From contig NZ_WUMK01000017.1 in assembly GCF_009827055.1 (NCBI RefSeq), positions 1 to 64,000 of the forward strand: a stretch of 64,000 nucleotides of DNA, written 5' to 3'. Below the pieces are notes generated by a model that searched no databases, was not told where the DNA came from, and saw nothing but the letters and a program-made list of their open reading frames with translations. The position numbers and the translations under genes were made by a program. Positions 24,824 through 34,703 of the stretch are shown piece after piece (the stretch's first letter is position 1; each line of letters opens with the position of its first letter). This DNA comes from Shinella kummerowiae. GTDB lineage: Bacteria > Pseudomonadota > Alphaproteobacteria > Rhizobiales > Rhizobiaceae.

Positions 24824-24990
24824 CTAGTTCACGCAAGCGCGTGCGGTGAGAAAATCCAGCAGGACCTGCACGCGCGCCAGCAGGGGACCGCCCTGGCGGA
24901 CATAGATGGCATGGAAGGCCTCCGTATCGCCAGGGCGAGACGGCACGGCGCTTCTGCGTCAGTTGCCTGCACGCACTGATGCGTCGATAC
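24824..24990 (-). pseudogene. LysR-type regulator, C-terminal remnant
   Basis: The minus-strand frame ending at TAG 24824-24826 reads 'FHAIYVRQGGPLLARVQVLL' and 'DFLTARACVN', which matches the end of LysR-family proteins (Val/Ile-Tyr-x-x-x-Arg, then Phe-Leu-Asp/Asn-Phe-Leu). An in-frame stop soon precedes it and no DNA-binding domain is found. Surrounding bases from 24680 to 25128 hold nothing else I can assign. Confidence 0.6.
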
Positions 24991-25128
24991 GACGCTCTCT
25001 GGTGCTGCCGGCGGGTCGATGGATACAGAATGGTACGCGGTTCGAGTCCGTTCAAGGCGCCAAGGAGAGAGGAGGTTTTCCACCTTTCGAACCACCAAGC
25101 ACGACATGAGATATGGTGCGCGTCGGCG

Positions 25129-26382
25129 TTACTTGCTCGCGACCTGCAGTTTTGCCTGCTCCAAAGACCAGTACTCCATGTCGAACAGGTCGGCCTCGCC
25201 GACGGGTTTGAAGCGCCCATAGGCTTCGGCGGCGTTGATTGCGCGCGCTGCCTGCTCGCAAAGGTCACCGCCGATCTTTGCGGCCCTAGCGTTGGCGCCG
25301 AGGGCGTACATGCCTTTTCCACGCACCAACACCACACGAGGATAGGCGTCCAACATATGTTTGGGCTCGCTGGTGCGAGTTGCGTTGCGTGCGAAATAGG
25401 CCCGGTAGCGCTCGGCATAAGCGTCAAGCGAAGTATTGATAGCGTCCTCGCTCGCGTCAGGGGCGACAATCATCGGCCAAGGTTTGATGCGGATGACATG
25501 GTCCGGCGTGATGGTTCCGCGCAGGCCAATAGCCTCCACGTCCTCAATCGATGTGTGCTCGCGGATCGCGACGGTGGAGCGGTAGTCGAGAAAGACGCCC
25601 TCGCCGAAGGGTGAGCCCCCGCGAGCAAGGGCCTTTTCCAGCCTCGCCCTCAACGCGGGATCCTCTTCGCCGTCGCTCGGCTGCGGGCCGGAGAGCATCA
25701 CACCGGCACGCGCAAGTTCCTTCTCGGCCATAGTGACGAATTCAACCATCAATTCATAGGAAGTCCGGGCATTATCGGCGAAGCTGAAGAGGCCATGGTT
25801 CTCCAGCCAGAGACCCTCGCAGCCCGGATGCTCGCGGTAGATGCGATCTGCGACGATGGAAAGGTCGAAGCCCGGCATGACATAGGGCACATAGGCGAGC
25901 CGCTCGCCATAGATGCGCCGCACCGTCTCGCGCATGTCCGGCTGGTCGGCCAGCGCCAGGATCGCCGTTGCATGGGTATGGTCGACGAAGGCGAAGGGCA
26001 GAAAGGCGTGCAGCAGCGCCTCGACGGAAGGATTGGGCGCATCCGCATCGATCAGGCTGGCCCGCAGCAGCGATACCATGTCGGGATCCGACAGCTTGGG
26101 GCCGTTGCGGGTTTCCAGGAGCGGTTCGAGACGCACCGCCGGCAGGCCCGGTGCTTCGATCGTGTCGAGATCCCAGCCGCTGCCCTTGATGTGCATGAGC
26201 GTTTCGCCGCCAGCGGACGTCACCTTGACGGACGTATTGCCGCCGCCATGCAGCACGAGGTCGGGATCGCCACCGATGATGCGGGAGGTGTAGATGCGAA
26301 GGCCGAGGGCCTCGCTTTGTCCCGCCGCGCGCGCGGCCTCAACATAACGGGCTGCATCCTCGTCGTTCCAACGGCTTTTCAT
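25129..26382 (-). CDS. Class II aldolase domain protein, probably truncated
   Basis: A 417-residue class II aldolase/adducin protein. Zn site candidates are in 'DHTHATAI' and 'ENHGLFSFADNA', and 'LHGGGNTSVKV' is the phosphate-binding loop. The sequence follows the aldolase half of rhizobial bifunctional aldolase/short-chain dehydrogenase proteins (RhaD-like, near 690 residues) up to 'DLFDMEYWSLEQAKL', then ends after a few codons; the expected Rossmann dehydrogenase domain is missing. The stop falls next to unrelated remnants, so a rearrangement removed it. It is the last gene of the lsr minus-strand operon and may act on an AI-2-derived sugar phosphate in place of LsrF. Confidence 0.8.
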   Translation of the reverse strand: MKSRWNDEDAARYVEAARAAGQSEALGLRIYTSRIIGGDPDLVLHGGGNTSVKVTSAGGETLMHIKGSGWDLDTIEAPGLPAVRLEPLLETRNGPKLSDPDMVSLLRASLIDADAPNPSVEALLHAFLPFAFVDHTHATAILALADQPDMRETVRRIYGERLAYVPYVMPGFDLSIVADRIYREHPGCEGLWLENHGLFSFADNARTSYELMVEFVTMAEKELARAGVMLSGPQPSDGEEDPALRARLEKALARGGSPFGEGVFLDYRSTVAIREHTSIEDVEAIGLRGTITPDHVIRIKPWPMIVAPDASEDAINTSLDAYAERYRAYFARNATRTSEPKHMLDAYPRVVLVRGKGMYALGANARAAKIGGDLCEQAARAINAAEAYGRFKPVGEADLFDMEYWSLEQAKLQVASK

Positions 26383-26447
26383 GCGTGTCGTCCTGTCCTT
26401 GAAGAAAGTTCGGCGGGCAGCCGGAGCCGCCCGCCGTCCATGTGTGA

Positions 26448-27479
26448 TCAGAAGTCGAAGTTGGCGATGTTGTCCTTGGTGAAGACGGTGCGCTCCGGCA
26501 GCAGGATGATACCGTTGCCGTCGCCTTCGTAGTCGTAGCCCTGCACCTTGTTGGCCGAGACTTCGACGGTGCCGACGCCCGGAATTTCCAGCTTGTCGCC
26601 GACCTTCATCGGACCGTTCTTCAGCACGTGATCGGCAACATAGACCGAGATCTTGCCCTGCTGCGTGACGTCCCACAGGCCGAAGCGCTGGATCGTGCCG
26701 CGCTCGATATAGGGGCGCATGACGTTTGGCGTGGAGAAGCCGACGATGGTGACGCCTTCGGCGCGCTTCAGGTTCTCCGCTGCCTGCGCGGCGGCCGGCA
26801 GCGCGTTGGCGTCGGGCGCGATGATCGCGTCGAGGTCCGGATAGGTCTGAAGGATGCTTTCGGCGGTCTGCAGCGACTTCTGCGCGTCGTTGTAGCCGTA
26901 CTGGGTGGTGACGATCTCCCAGCCGGGATGTTCCTTCGCGATCCTCGCCTTGGCGGCTTCCGCCCAGGCGTTCTGGTCGGTCACGGTCGGGCTGGAATAG
27001 AAGAAGGCGACCTTGGCCTTCTCCTTCGTCACGCCTTCAGCGGCCATGTCGACCAGCAGGCCCCCGAGCTGCTCGGGCGTGCCCTGGTTGATGTAATAGC
27101 TGCGGCAATCCGGATTGACGTCACTGTCCCAGGTCATGACGAGCACGCCGCGCTCCATGGCGCGCTTGAGGGCCGGGCAGAGGCCGTCCGGAGAGACCGA
27201 AGAGACGACGAGCGCGTTGTAACCCTGGTTGACGAAGTTGTTGATGAACTGCACCTGACCGGAAACGCTGGGTTCCGTCGGGCCGTCATAGGTGACCTTT
27301 GCACCGAGCTCTTCGCCGGCCTTCGTCGCGCCGGCGCCGCCGGAGGTGAAGAAACCGACGCCCACCAGCTTGGGGATGAAGGCGATCTGGTTTTCGGCGC
27401 GCGCCGTGCCGGCGGCGAGCATGGTGCTGGCAAGAAGTGCTGCGGCGATGGCGCCGGATTTCACAATGGACTTGATCAT
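26448..27479 (-). CDS. lsrB: Autoinducer-2 binding protein LsrB
   Basis: Periplasmic AI-2 receptor of the Lsr importer, 343 residues with a signal peptide of about 28 residues ('GTARA' cleavage site). It follows enteric LsrB almost throughout: '[17 protein letters not shown]', '[14 protein letters not shown]', '[12 protein letters not shown]', '[19 protein letters not shown]'. All six residues known to contact R-THMF in Salmonella LsrB are present, here Lys37, Asp118, Asp168, Gln169, Pro222 and Ala224. This strongly supports real AI-2 binding, as reported for Sinorhizobium meliloti. ATG 27479 is chosen (AGGAGG nine bases upstream); ATG 27485 is also possible. Confidence 0.95.
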   Translation of the reverse strand: MIKSIVKSGAIAAALLASTMLAAGTARAENQIAFIPKLVGVGFFTSGGAGATKAGEELGAKVTYDGPTEPSVSGQVQFINNFVNQGYNALVVSSVSPDGLCPALKRAMERGVLVMTWDSDVNPDCRSYYINQGTPEQLGGLLVDMAAEGVTKEKAKVAFFYSSPTVTDQNAWAEAAKARIAKEHPGWEIVTTQYGYNDAQKSLQTAESILQTYPDLDAIIAPDANALPAAAQAAENLKRAEGVTIVGFSTPNVMRPYIERGTIQRFGLWDVTQQGKISVYVADHVLKNGPMKVGDKLEIPGVGTVEVSANKVQGYDYEGDGNGIILLPERTVFTKDNIANFDF

Positions 27480-27481
27480 TC

Positions 27482-28495
27482 TCATTCTCCTCCTGAAGTG
27501 ACTGCCGCCCGGGTCTGTCTTTTTTGCCGGGCGACGGCGATGAAATCGGCCAGCATTGCGCTTCCATGGCGCAGTGCCACCGCGACAACCAGCAACCCTC
27601 CCGAAAGTGCGCTGGAAATCTGGCTGGGGACGCCGGCCGCCTGCAGGCCCTGCTGCAGGTAGCCGATGACGAATGTGGCGATCAGGGTGCCGAGGATGGA
27701 TCCCTGGCCGCCATAGATGGAGGCGCCGCCGAGCACGGCCGCCGTGACGGCGGGCAGCAGCGTCGCCGAACCGAGGTCGACGCGCGCGGAGCCGAAATAG
27801 GCCGACATGACGAGGCCGGCGATGGCAGCCGAAACGCCCGTGATGACATAGGTGATGGTCTGCACGCGGCCGACCGGGATGCCGGCAAAGCGCGCCGCGC
27901 TTTCCGACTGGCCCGAGAGGAACACGGCGCGGCCGAAGCGGGTGAAGTGCAGGAGCACGACCAGCACGAAGGCGAGCGCGAGAAACAGCGCGAGCGGGGC
28001 CGGCAGGCCGAGGACTTCCGCATAGCCGAAGGCGTTGAAGGCTTCCGGGAAATTGCCGATCCCCTCGTAGCCGCCCGCGCCGACGAGGCCGGAGGCGACC
28101 GTCGCCGTGCCCTGGAAGAGATAGAGGCTGCCGAGTGTGACGACGAGCGGCTGGATCTTCGACAGGTGGATGACGGTGGCGTTGAGGAGACCGCAGAGCG
28201 CGCCGGAGACGAGCGCCAGCGCAATCGAAAGTGGCAGCGGTACGCCGTAGAAGGTGGCGACGCCGAAGACGATGGCGGCAAGGCCGATCACCGAGGCGAA
28301 GGAGACGTCGATGCCGCCGGCGATGATGACGAGGGTCAGCGACAGGGCGACGATGCCGATCTGCACGAAGTCCGAGGTGCCGTAGATCAGGTTCGCGACA
28401 TTGAGAAAGCGTGGATTGATGATGCCGAAGATGACGAGTTCGGCGACCAGCATGGCAAGGAGCGCGGTTTCCCAGCGGAAGATGAGTTTCTTCAT
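27482..28495 (-). CDS. lsrD: AI-2 ABC transporter permease LsrD
   Basis: Integral membrane permease of 337 residues, RbsC-type, with about nine hydrophobic segments. '[18 protein letters not shown]' is the family motif near the N terminus, and '[19 protein letters not shown]' the cytoplasmic coupling loop. Gene order lsrA-lsrC-lsrD-lsrB on the minus strand is the same as in enteric bacteria. The ATG overlaps the lsrC stop (ATGA), so the permeases are co-translated. Confidence 0.9.
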   Translation of the reverse strand: MKKLIFRWETALLAMLVAELVIFGIINPRFLNVANLIYGTSDFVQIGIVALSLTLVIIAGGIDVSFASVIGLAAIVFGVATFYGVPLPLSIALALVSGALCGLLNATVIHLSKIQPLVVTLGSLYLFQGTATVASGLVGAGGYEGIGNFPEAFNAFGYAEVLGLPAPLALFLALAFVLVVLLHFTRFGRAVFLSGQSESAARFAGIPVGRVQTITYVITGVSAAIAGLVMSAYFGSARVDLGSATLLPAVTAAVLGGASIYGGQGSILGTLIATFVIGYLQQGLQAAGVPSQISSALSGGLLVVAVALRHGSAMLADFIAVARQKRQTRAAVTSGGE

Positions 28496-29523
28496 CGGCC
28501 GGCCTCCACGGTGCGCGCCGTTGTCGTTTCAGCGGATTGGGCGGGGCCGCGTTCGTGCAGCGCATAACGGCGGGCGCGGATGCGGCGGTCGATGATCTGG
28601 CGGATGCGCCCGTCGAGCAGCAGGACCGAGAGCAGGATCGCGCCGGCGATGAAGTCGTTCCAGTAGGCGGGGATCTTCAGGAAGACGAGCGCGCTGTCGA
28701 TGGAGGTGATGAAGATGACGGCGGAAAAGACGCCCGCGACCGAGCCGGTACCGCCAAGCAGGCTCACCCCGCCCAGCACGTTGACGGCGATGGCCTTCAG
28801 CTCGATGCCGTTGCCGGCCTGGTTGGGGATGAAGCCGATCTGCGCGGCGAAGACGAGGCCGGCGAGCGCGGCGCACAGGCCTGTCGCGACGAAGGCGGTG
28901 AACTGCACGCGTTTCACTGGTACGCCGAGATGGTGCGCGGCGGCGCGGTTGTCGCCGACGGCGTAGAAATAGCGGCCGAAGCGTGTCTTGCGAAGCACGA
29001 GCCAGGCGACGACGACGAGCGCCAGCACGACGACGGTCAGCGCCGAGAAGCCGGGGCCGAGATTGGCGGCGAGCGCCTTCAGGCCCTGCGGCAGGTCCTC
29101 GATCCAGCGTCCGCCGGTCAGCACGAGCATGGTGCCGCGATAGAGGCCGAGCGTGCCCAGCGTGGCGACGATGGAAGGGATGCCGAGATAGGCGACCATC
29201 AGCCCGTTGAAGGCGCCGGCGGCGGCCCCCGTCGCAAGGCAGAAGACGATGGCGAGCGGCAGGCCGACGCCGGCATTGAGCGACAGGCCGAGCACAGCGG
29301 CGCTGAGGCCGAGCACCGAGCCGCTGGAGACGTCGATGTTTCGCGTCAGGATGACGATCATCGTGCCGAGCGAGATCAGCATCAGCACGAGGCTGTTGGA
29401 GACGACAACCGAGGCCGTCGTACGGGAGAGGTAGCCGGGCGCGGCCGCGCCGATGGCGGCATAGGCGACGGCGAGCACGACGATGAGCGTCGCGACGCGG
29501 TTGCGCGCGAAAAGGTCAAGCAT
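28492..29523 (-). CDS. lsrC: AI-2 ABC transporter permease LsrC
   Basis: RbsC-type permease of 343 residues. Family marks: '[19 protein letters not shown]', '[20 protein letters not shown]', and the coupling loop '[19 protein letters not shown]'. Its start overlaps the lsrA 3' end by eight bases and its stop overlaps lsrD. The C-terminal tail '[17 protein letters not shown]' is longer and more basic than usual. Pairs with LsrD to form the membrane channel. Confidence 0.9.
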   Translation of the reverse strand: MLDLFARNRVATLIVVLAVAYAAIGAAAPGYLSRTTASVVVSNSLVLMLISLGTMIVILTRNIDVSSGSVLGLSAAVLGLSLNAGVGLPLAIVFCLATGAAAGAFNGLMVAYLGIPSIVATLGTLGLYRGTMLVLTGGRWIEDLPQGLKALAANLGPGFSALTVVVLALVVVAWLVLRKTRFGRYFYAVGDNRAAAHHLGVPVKRVQFTAFVATGLCAALAGLVFAAQIGFIPNQAGNGIELKAIAVNVLGGVSLLGGTGSVAGVFSAVIFITSIDSALVFLKIPAYWNDFIAGAILLSVLLLDGRIRQIIDRRIRARRYALHERGPAQSAETTTARTVEAGR

Positions 29524-31018
29524 GGCGGGCCTCCGCGGCGCCGAAGGCGAGGCGGGCGATAGTGTCCACCGAGATATTGTCCGTCAGCTCCCCGCCGGAC
29601 TGGCCGAAAGCCATGACCTCGACGCGGTCGGCGAGTTGTAATATCTCGTCGAAATCCGAGGAGATGAGGACGATGGCGACGCCATCGGCGGCGAGCTCGC
29701 GGATGAGATCGTAGATGTCGTTGCGGGCCGCCATGTCGACGCCGCGCGTCGGCTCGTCGAGGATTAGCACTTTCGGCCGGGCGGACAGGCACTTGGCCAG
29801 TAGAACCTTCTGCTGGTTGCCGCCCGAAAGGCCGCGCGCCTCCTGGCCAGGGCCGGTGCATTTGATGCCCATGCTGGCGCGGAATTCGTCGAAAGCCTTC
29901 CGTTCCGCGCCGGGGCGCAGGAAGAAGGGCAGGCGGTGTACGAGATAGGAGGAGACGTTCCAGAAGAGTGGTGCTTCGAGGAAGAGGCCATGCTGCTGGC
30001 GATCTTCCGGCAGGTAGACGAGGCCGCGGTCGATGCAAATGCGCGGCGAGCGCTTCTTCAATTCCATGCCGTCGAAGACGACGCTGCCCGCCGCCTGGGG
30101 GCGCAGGCCAAAGAGCGTTTCGGCGAATTCCGTGCGCCCCGCGCCGACGACGCCGGCAAGGCCGAGGATTTCACCGGCCCGCACGTCGAGGCTGATATTA
30201 CGGAAACCCTCGCCGCTGAGACCGCGCACGCTGAGGCGCGGTTGGCCGATCTGCGAGACCTTGCGGCCGGTGCGGTCCTTGCCCGAAGCCTCCGTGATCT
30301 GCACGCGGCTCATCGCGTCGATGATCTCGGCGTCGCTGTAGTCGTCGAGCGGGCCCGAGAGCACGATGACGCCGTCGCGCAGCACGCTGATCGTGCCGCA
30401 GATCTCGCGGATCTCGCGCAGCTTGTGCGAGATGAAGAAGATGCCGACGCCCTGCGCCTGCAATTTGCGCACGCGCTGGAAAAGCGCGCTCGTCTCGAAG
30501 GGGGTGAGGGCGGAGGTGGGTTCGTCGAGGATCAGCACGCGCGCATCGCGCACGAGGCCGCGCAGGATCTCGACGATCTGCCGCTCGGCGATTTCGAGGG
30601 CGGCAGCCTGGGCGTCGAGGTCGAGCGAGACCGAGAGCTCGGTGACGAGCTGCTCCACGCGCGGGCGCAGTGCCTTGGGCGATGCGGCGAGGCCGAGGCA
30701 GATGTTTTCGAGAACGCTCTGGTTGGGCAGGATATGGGCTTCCTGCGGCACGAGGTAGAGGCCGAGCTCCTGGGCATGGGCCGGCGAGGCATGGGCAAGC
30801 CCCCGGCCGTTGATCTCGATCGCGCCGGAATTGGCCGGGATGATGCCCGACATAATCTTCATAAGGCTCGACTTGCCGGCGCCGTTGCCACCGAGAAGCG
30901 CATGCACCTCTCCGGCCCGCAGGGCGAGCGAGACGCCCTTCAGCACCGGAACCGCGCCGTAGGACTTCCAGATGTCCGTCAGCTTCGCGACCCTCCCGGT
31001 CGCCGGGCTATCCGTCAT
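29516..31018 (-). CDS. lsrA: AI-2 ABC transporter ATPase LsrA
   Basis: Double ABC-domain ATPase of 500 residues. First domain: Walker A 'GGNGAGKSSLMK', 'LGLYLVPQEAHILPNQSV' (as in enteric LsrA), Walker B 'VLILDEPTSALTP'. Second domain: 'GLAGVVGAGRTEFAE' (degenerate Walker A, normal for RbsA-type proteins), signature 'LSGGNQQKVLLAKCL', Walker B 'VLILDEPTRGVDM'. ATG 31018 follows AGGTGCAG; ATG 31033 is possible. First gene of the lsrACDB-aldolase operon and divergent from lsrR, whose product probably represses it. Confidence 0.92.
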   Translation of the reverse strand: MTDSPATGRVAKLTDIWKSYGAVPVLKGVSLALRAGEVHALLGGNGAGKSSLMKIMSGIIPANSGAIEINGRGLAHASPAHAQELGLYLVPQEAHILPNQSVLENICLGLAASPKALRPRVEQLVTELSVSLDLDAQAAALEIAERQIVEILRGLVRDARVLILDEPTSALTPFETSALFQRVRKLQAQGVGIFFISHKLREIREICGTISVLRDGVIVLSGPLDDYSDAEIIDAMSRVQITEASGKDRTGRKVSQIGQPRLSVRGLSGEGFRNISLDVRAGEILGLAGVVGAGRTEFAETLFGLRPQAAGSVVFDGMELKKRSPRICIDRGLVYLPEDRQQHGLFLEAPLFWNVSSYLVHRLPFFLRPGAERKAFDEFRASMGIKCTGPGQEARGLSGGNQQKVLLAKCLSARPKVLILDEPTRGVDMAARNDIYDLIRELAADGVAIVLISSDFDEILQLADRVEVMAFGQSGGELTDNISVDTIARLAFGAAEARHA

Positions 31019-31258
31019 TCTGCACCTGTTCATATGTAATTCTTGTCAATCATATGATCATAGTGGTGCAGGGTCGTCAATATGCTCAAATCGCGCAGAT
31101 AGGCCACGCGAAGCCGATATTCCGCTGCAAAATATGAATTATCAGCCGAAATCAAGGAATTGCGATGGCAAAGAATATTTTGGCGCGCGGATACGTTGAC
31201 GTATCAAAAGTTTTTTTGTTATTCAGATGATCGTAAATCGACCGAAAGGGCCGCTTGC
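31019..31258. promoter_or_regulatory. Divergent lsrA / lsrR control region
   Basis: 240-bp AT-rich region between the two operons. It contains the perfect palindrome TATGATCATA (31053-31062) close to the lsrA start, a candidate LsrR site, and on the plus strand TTGACG-17 bases-TTATTC (31196-31224), a fair sigma70-like promoter for lsrR. The palindrome assignment to LsrR is inference. Confidence 0.5.
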
Positions 31259-32206
31259 ATGGCGTCGGATAACGGGGAATGGAGCTACGCCGATACGGAC
31301 GAGGAGATCCTCACCCGCATCGCCTGGTATTACTACAACGACGGGCTGACGCAGAACGAGATCGGCGAAAAGCTTAACATGTCGCGCATCAAGGTCTCGC
31401 GCCTGTTGGAAAGCGGCCGTCGCTCCGGGATCATCCAGGTGCGCATCAATTCGCGCTACCAGGGCTGCCTTGCGCTGGAGCGGCAGATCAAGGAGCGCTA
31501 CGGGCTGCTCGAGGCCTATGTCGTGCCGCAGCTTCCCGATCAGGACCCCAGCGACCGGCTCGGGCAGGCGGCCGCGCAGTTCCTCATGCAGCGGCTGCAG
31601 ACCGACGACCTTCTGGCTGTCGGCTGGGGCGCCACGGTATCCAACACCATCCAGAGGCTCGGCCATCTCGCCAACGAGCGCAATATTGGCCTCGTCAGCC
31701 TCACCGGCGGCGTCGGCACCTATGTCGACGGCATGCGCACGGCCAACTGGGGCAGTGGCGTGCACCTAGTGCCCGCGCCGCTCGTCGTGCGCGATCCGGA
31801 CGTTGCACGCAACCTGTCCTCGGAGCCGGCCGTCGCCAACCTCCTCGACATGGCGCTCAACGCCACCTACCAGCTCGTAGGCATCGGCGAGCTTTCCGCC
31901 GCCTCCACCGTCGTGCGCTCCGGCTATGTCAGCCCGGACGAGGTGGAGCCGCTGCGCCGCAAGGGCGCGGTCGGCGATATCCTCTGCCAGTTCTACAACG
32001 AACGCGGCGAACCGCTCGACCTGCCGTTGCACGACCGGGTGATCGGCGTAAAGCTCGCGGCCTTGTCGCGCGCCGAAAAGGTCGTGGCGGCGGCGGGCGG
32101 CATCCACAAGGTCGGAGCCATCCACGCGGCGCTGCGCGGAAAGTTCGTCGGAATCCTCATCACGGACGAAACGACGGCCGCCGGCCTCATCGATATCAAG
32201 GACTGA
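31259..32206 (+). CDS. lsrR: AI-2 responsive repressor LsrR (SorC/DeoR family)
   Basis: A 315-residue SorC-family regulator. The N-terminal helix-turn-helix reads 'YYNDGLTQNEIGEKLNMSRI' followed by 'KVSRLLESGRRSGIIQVRI', and the sugar-phosphate binding half has 'LLAVGWGATVSNTI', 'VSLTGGVGTYVDG' and 'VVAAAGGIHKVGAIHAALRG'. LsrR releases DNA when it binds phospho-AI-2. ATG 31259 follows AAAGGG; the open frame extends upstream but without a ribosome site. First gene of the lsrRKG operon, divergent from lsrA. Confidence 0.9.
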   Translation: MASDNGEWSYADTDEEILTRIAWYYYNDGLTQNEIGEKLNMSRIKVSRLLESGRRSGIIQVRINSRYQGCLALERQIKERYGLLEAYVVPQLPDQDPSDRLGQAAAQFLMQRLQTDDLLAVGWGATVSNTIQRLGHLANERNIGLVSLTGGVGTYVDGMRTANWGSGVHLVPAPLVVRDPDVARNLSSEPAVANLLDMALNATYQLVGIGELSAASTVVRSGYVSPDEVEPLRRKGAVGDILCQFYNERGEPLDLPLHDRVIGVKLAALSRAEKVVAAAGGIHKVGAIHAALRGKFVGILITDETTAAGLIDIKD

Positions 32207-32210
32207 GTCC

Positions 32211-33773
32211 ATGACGACGACATATCTGCTGGCGGTCGACGCCGGCACTGGCAGCGGCCGGGCCGTGATCTTCGATGAAAACGGCAATCAGATCGCCAGC
32301 GCACAGCACGAATGGTGGCACAAGACCGATCCCAGATTCCCCGGCTCGATGGATTTCGACGTGGAGGGCAACTGGGCGCTGCTGTCGCGCGCCATCCGCC
32401 AGGCCATCGCCGAGGCCGGTATTGCGGCTGCCGACATCCGAGCCGTTAGTGCCACCAGCATGCGCGAGGCTTTCGTGGCCTATGATAGAAGCGGGCGGGA
32501 AATCTGGGCCTGCGCGAATGTCGACAGCCGCGCCGTCAGTGAAGTGCGTGACCTCAAGCGCGAGTTTCCGGGCCTTGAGCGTGACCTCTACGCCGAAACC
32601 GGCCAGACTTTCGCGCTCGGCGCGCTGCCCCGACTCTTCTGGCTGAAGCGCAACCTGCCAGACGTCTATGCCCGCATCGACAGGATCAGCATGCTGTCCG
32701 ACTGGGTCCTGGCGCGCCTGTCCGGCGTCATCGCCAGCGATCCGTCCAACGCCGGAACGACCGGCCTCTACAGCCTTGTGAAACGCGACTGGCTGCCGGA
32801 AGCGATGGCCAGGGCCGGTATGCGCGACGATATCTTCCCCGAAAGCGTCGAGCCCGGTACGGTCATCGGCCGCGTCACGGAAAAGGCCGCGAACGAGACC
32901 GGCCTTGCCCCGGGCACGCCCGTCGTCATGGGCGGCGGTGACTGCCAGAGCGGCGCTGCGGCCATCGGCGTCGTACACGACGGCGACTGCGCCGTGCTCG
33001 GCGGCACCTTCTGGCAACAGGTGGTGAATGTCGGCCCTGATGTCTCCGACCCGTCCATGGACCTGCGCATCAATCCGCATGTCGTGACCGGCCTCAACCA
33101 GGCCGAGGCGATCAGCTTCTTCGTCGGCATCGTCATGCGCTGGTTCCGTGACAGTTTCGGCGCCGAGGAAGTGGCGGCGGCCGGGCCCGGCGGCGATGCC
33201 TACCGGCTGCTGGAGGAAAAGGCGGCGAACGTGCCCGTCGGCGCGCACGGCATCATCCCGGTCTTTTCCGACGTCATGCAATACGGCAACTGGTACCACG
33301 CGGCCCCCTCGCTGCTGAACCTGTCTATCGATCCGGAAAAATCCGGCAAGACGGCAATCTTCCGCGCACTGCAGGAGAACGCGGCAATCGTCGCGGCGCG
33401 CAATCTCGCGGCCATCTTCAAGCTGTCGGGCAAAACGCCGGACAAGATTGTCTTTGCCGCCGGCGCATCGAAATCCGCCCATTGGTCGCAGATCCTGTCG
33501 AGCGCCACCGGCCTTCCGGTCGTCACCCCCGTCGTGAAGGAAGCGACGGCGCTCGGCTGCGCGGCCGCCGCGGCCATCGGCATCGGCTTGCGCCAAAATT
33601 TCGTCGAGGTGGCGGACGGCTGGGTGCGCTAGGACAGGCACTTCGAGCCGGATTTCAGGCACAAGGCCATCTATGACGAGGCAGGCGAGCGCTGGGCACG
33701 GGCCTACGCGCTGCAGCGCCAGCTCGTCGACGAGGGCGTCACCACCGCCATGTGGAAAGCGCCGGGCCTTTGA
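32211..33773 (+). pseudogene. lsrK: AI-2 kinase LsrK interrupted by an in-frame amber codon
   Basis: FGGY-family kinase that phosphorylates AI-2 after import. Reads 'LLAVDAGTGSGRAVIFDENG' (nucleotide loop), 'GGGDCQSGAAAIGV', 'GGTFWQQVVNVG' and 'FAAGASKSAHWSQIL' in family order. After 473 codons comes TAG at 33630-33632, in the place where LsrK has Trp ('GWVR-Trp-Asp-Arg'). The same frame then continues for 46 more codons, 'HFEPDFRHKAIYDEAGERWA' to 'TTAMWKAPGL', the normal family end, stopping at TGA 33771-33773. The truncated product lacks the last helix pair and is probably weak or inactive unless the amber is suppressed. The ATG is four bases after the lsrR stop. Confidence 0.88.
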
Positions 33774-33814
33774 CCCTTTCATCCAGGACTTCAACATATA
33801 GCAGGGAATAAGAC

Positions 33815-34120
33815 ATGCTCATCCAGATGGTCAGCATCAACGTCAAGCCGGGCCATGCCGCGGAGTTCCTCGAGGCGTTCCGCATCAATTACGAGGGCAC
33901 CCGGCAGGAGCCGGGCAATGTGCGCTTCGACGTGCTTCGCAATCCCGAAGACGAAAACAGCTTCACGATCTACGAAGTGTTCACCTCGCCGGAAGCCGTC
34001 GATGAGCACCGCAAGACCCCGCACTATCAGGAATGTGTACGCCGGATCGACCCGATCCTCGCAGGCCCGCGGACCAAAACCTTTTTTAATGCCGAAATGG
34101 CGGATTTCCTCGGTACCTAA
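33815..34120 (+). CDS. lsrG: Phospho-AI-2 isomerase LsrG (ABM-fold)
   Basis: A 101-residue antibiotic-biosynthesis-monooxygenase fold protein. It follows enteric LsrG: 'FRINYEGTRQEPGNVRFDVL', 'FTIYEVFTSPEAVDEHRKT' and 'PHYQECVRRI' with the conserved His-Tyr and Cys. LsrG converts phospho-DPD to a form that no longer induces the operon. Last gene of the lsrRKG operon, 41 bases after the natural lsrK end, with GCAGGGAATAAGAC before the ATG. Intact and full length. Confidence 0.92.
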   Translation: MLIQMVSINVKPGHAAEFLEAFRINYEGTRQEPGNVRFDVLRNPEDENSFTIYEVFTSPEAVDEHRKTPHYQECVRRIDPILAGPRTKTFFNAEMADFLGT

Positions 34121-34301
34121 ATCAGTTAACCGCGCGTGGCGCGACAACGTTTTCGTCTGGCGCTCAGGGGATGAACGTCGGCATAGCGTGAAGCTCAAAG
34201 AGCGACCGATGCCAGCGCAGGCCCCGGCTTGGACTATGCCGCGCTTGCGTCGGAAGCCGTGAAACCCGGATGATATTTGGCATCCGGCCTGAGTGGTCAT
34301 G

Positions 34302-34653
34302 ATCATAGGCGGACGGAGACACTGGCTCTGAAGCGCCGTGGATCAGGACGGATACGTTCTCGACGAGATCGATCAGACCCGCCGCAACACGGCGTCAGAT
34401 CATGCCTGCAGTGATCATAGATCACACAAAGGCTTAAACAACCGCGCCAAACTCGCACCTACCGCGGCGCAAACGGGAGCGTATGATGCAACGGTTTCGC
34501 TCCCCAGGCACGCTGCGACGTTTCGTAAGCGTCTTTTCGGCAGTCCGAAATCTCTTCGTCCCCGCTCGCTCCAAACACTCAGCCATCGCCGCCTATCTCC
34601 ATCGTCTCGGAGCGATGGCACATTGGAAGGCAGTCACCGGGATAGCGGTATAA
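34302..34653 (+). pseudogene. IS6-family transposase remnant
   Basis: Two frames together give an IS6 transposase: 'RRHWL', an in-frame TGA where Trp is expected, 'SAVDQDGYVLDEIDQTRRNT', then after a deletion 'DHRSHKGLNNRAK', and in another frame 'PRRKRERMMQRFRSPGTLRR' to 'AMAHWKAVTGIAV' and TAA at 34651. The DDE catalytic core is incomplete. IS6 elements often mobilise resistance genes, which fits the aminoglycoside phosphotransferase scrap just downstream. Confidence 0.75.
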
Positions 34654-34703
34654 GCCAACCAGCACGCAGATAATGGACTTGCTCAAGGTAACCTGACATC
34701 ACC

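Noticed and set aside
27524-31039. Long plus-strand frames opposite lsrD, lsrC and lsrA
   Set aside because: Shadows of GC-rich minus-strand genes whose products match Lsr proteins throughout; the plus frames lack ribosome sites and family character.
32196-33797. 533-codon minus-strand frame opposite lsrK
   Set aside because: Its length could suggest that lsrK is the shadow, but only the plus strand gives the kinase motifs and the correct spacing to lsrR and lsrG.
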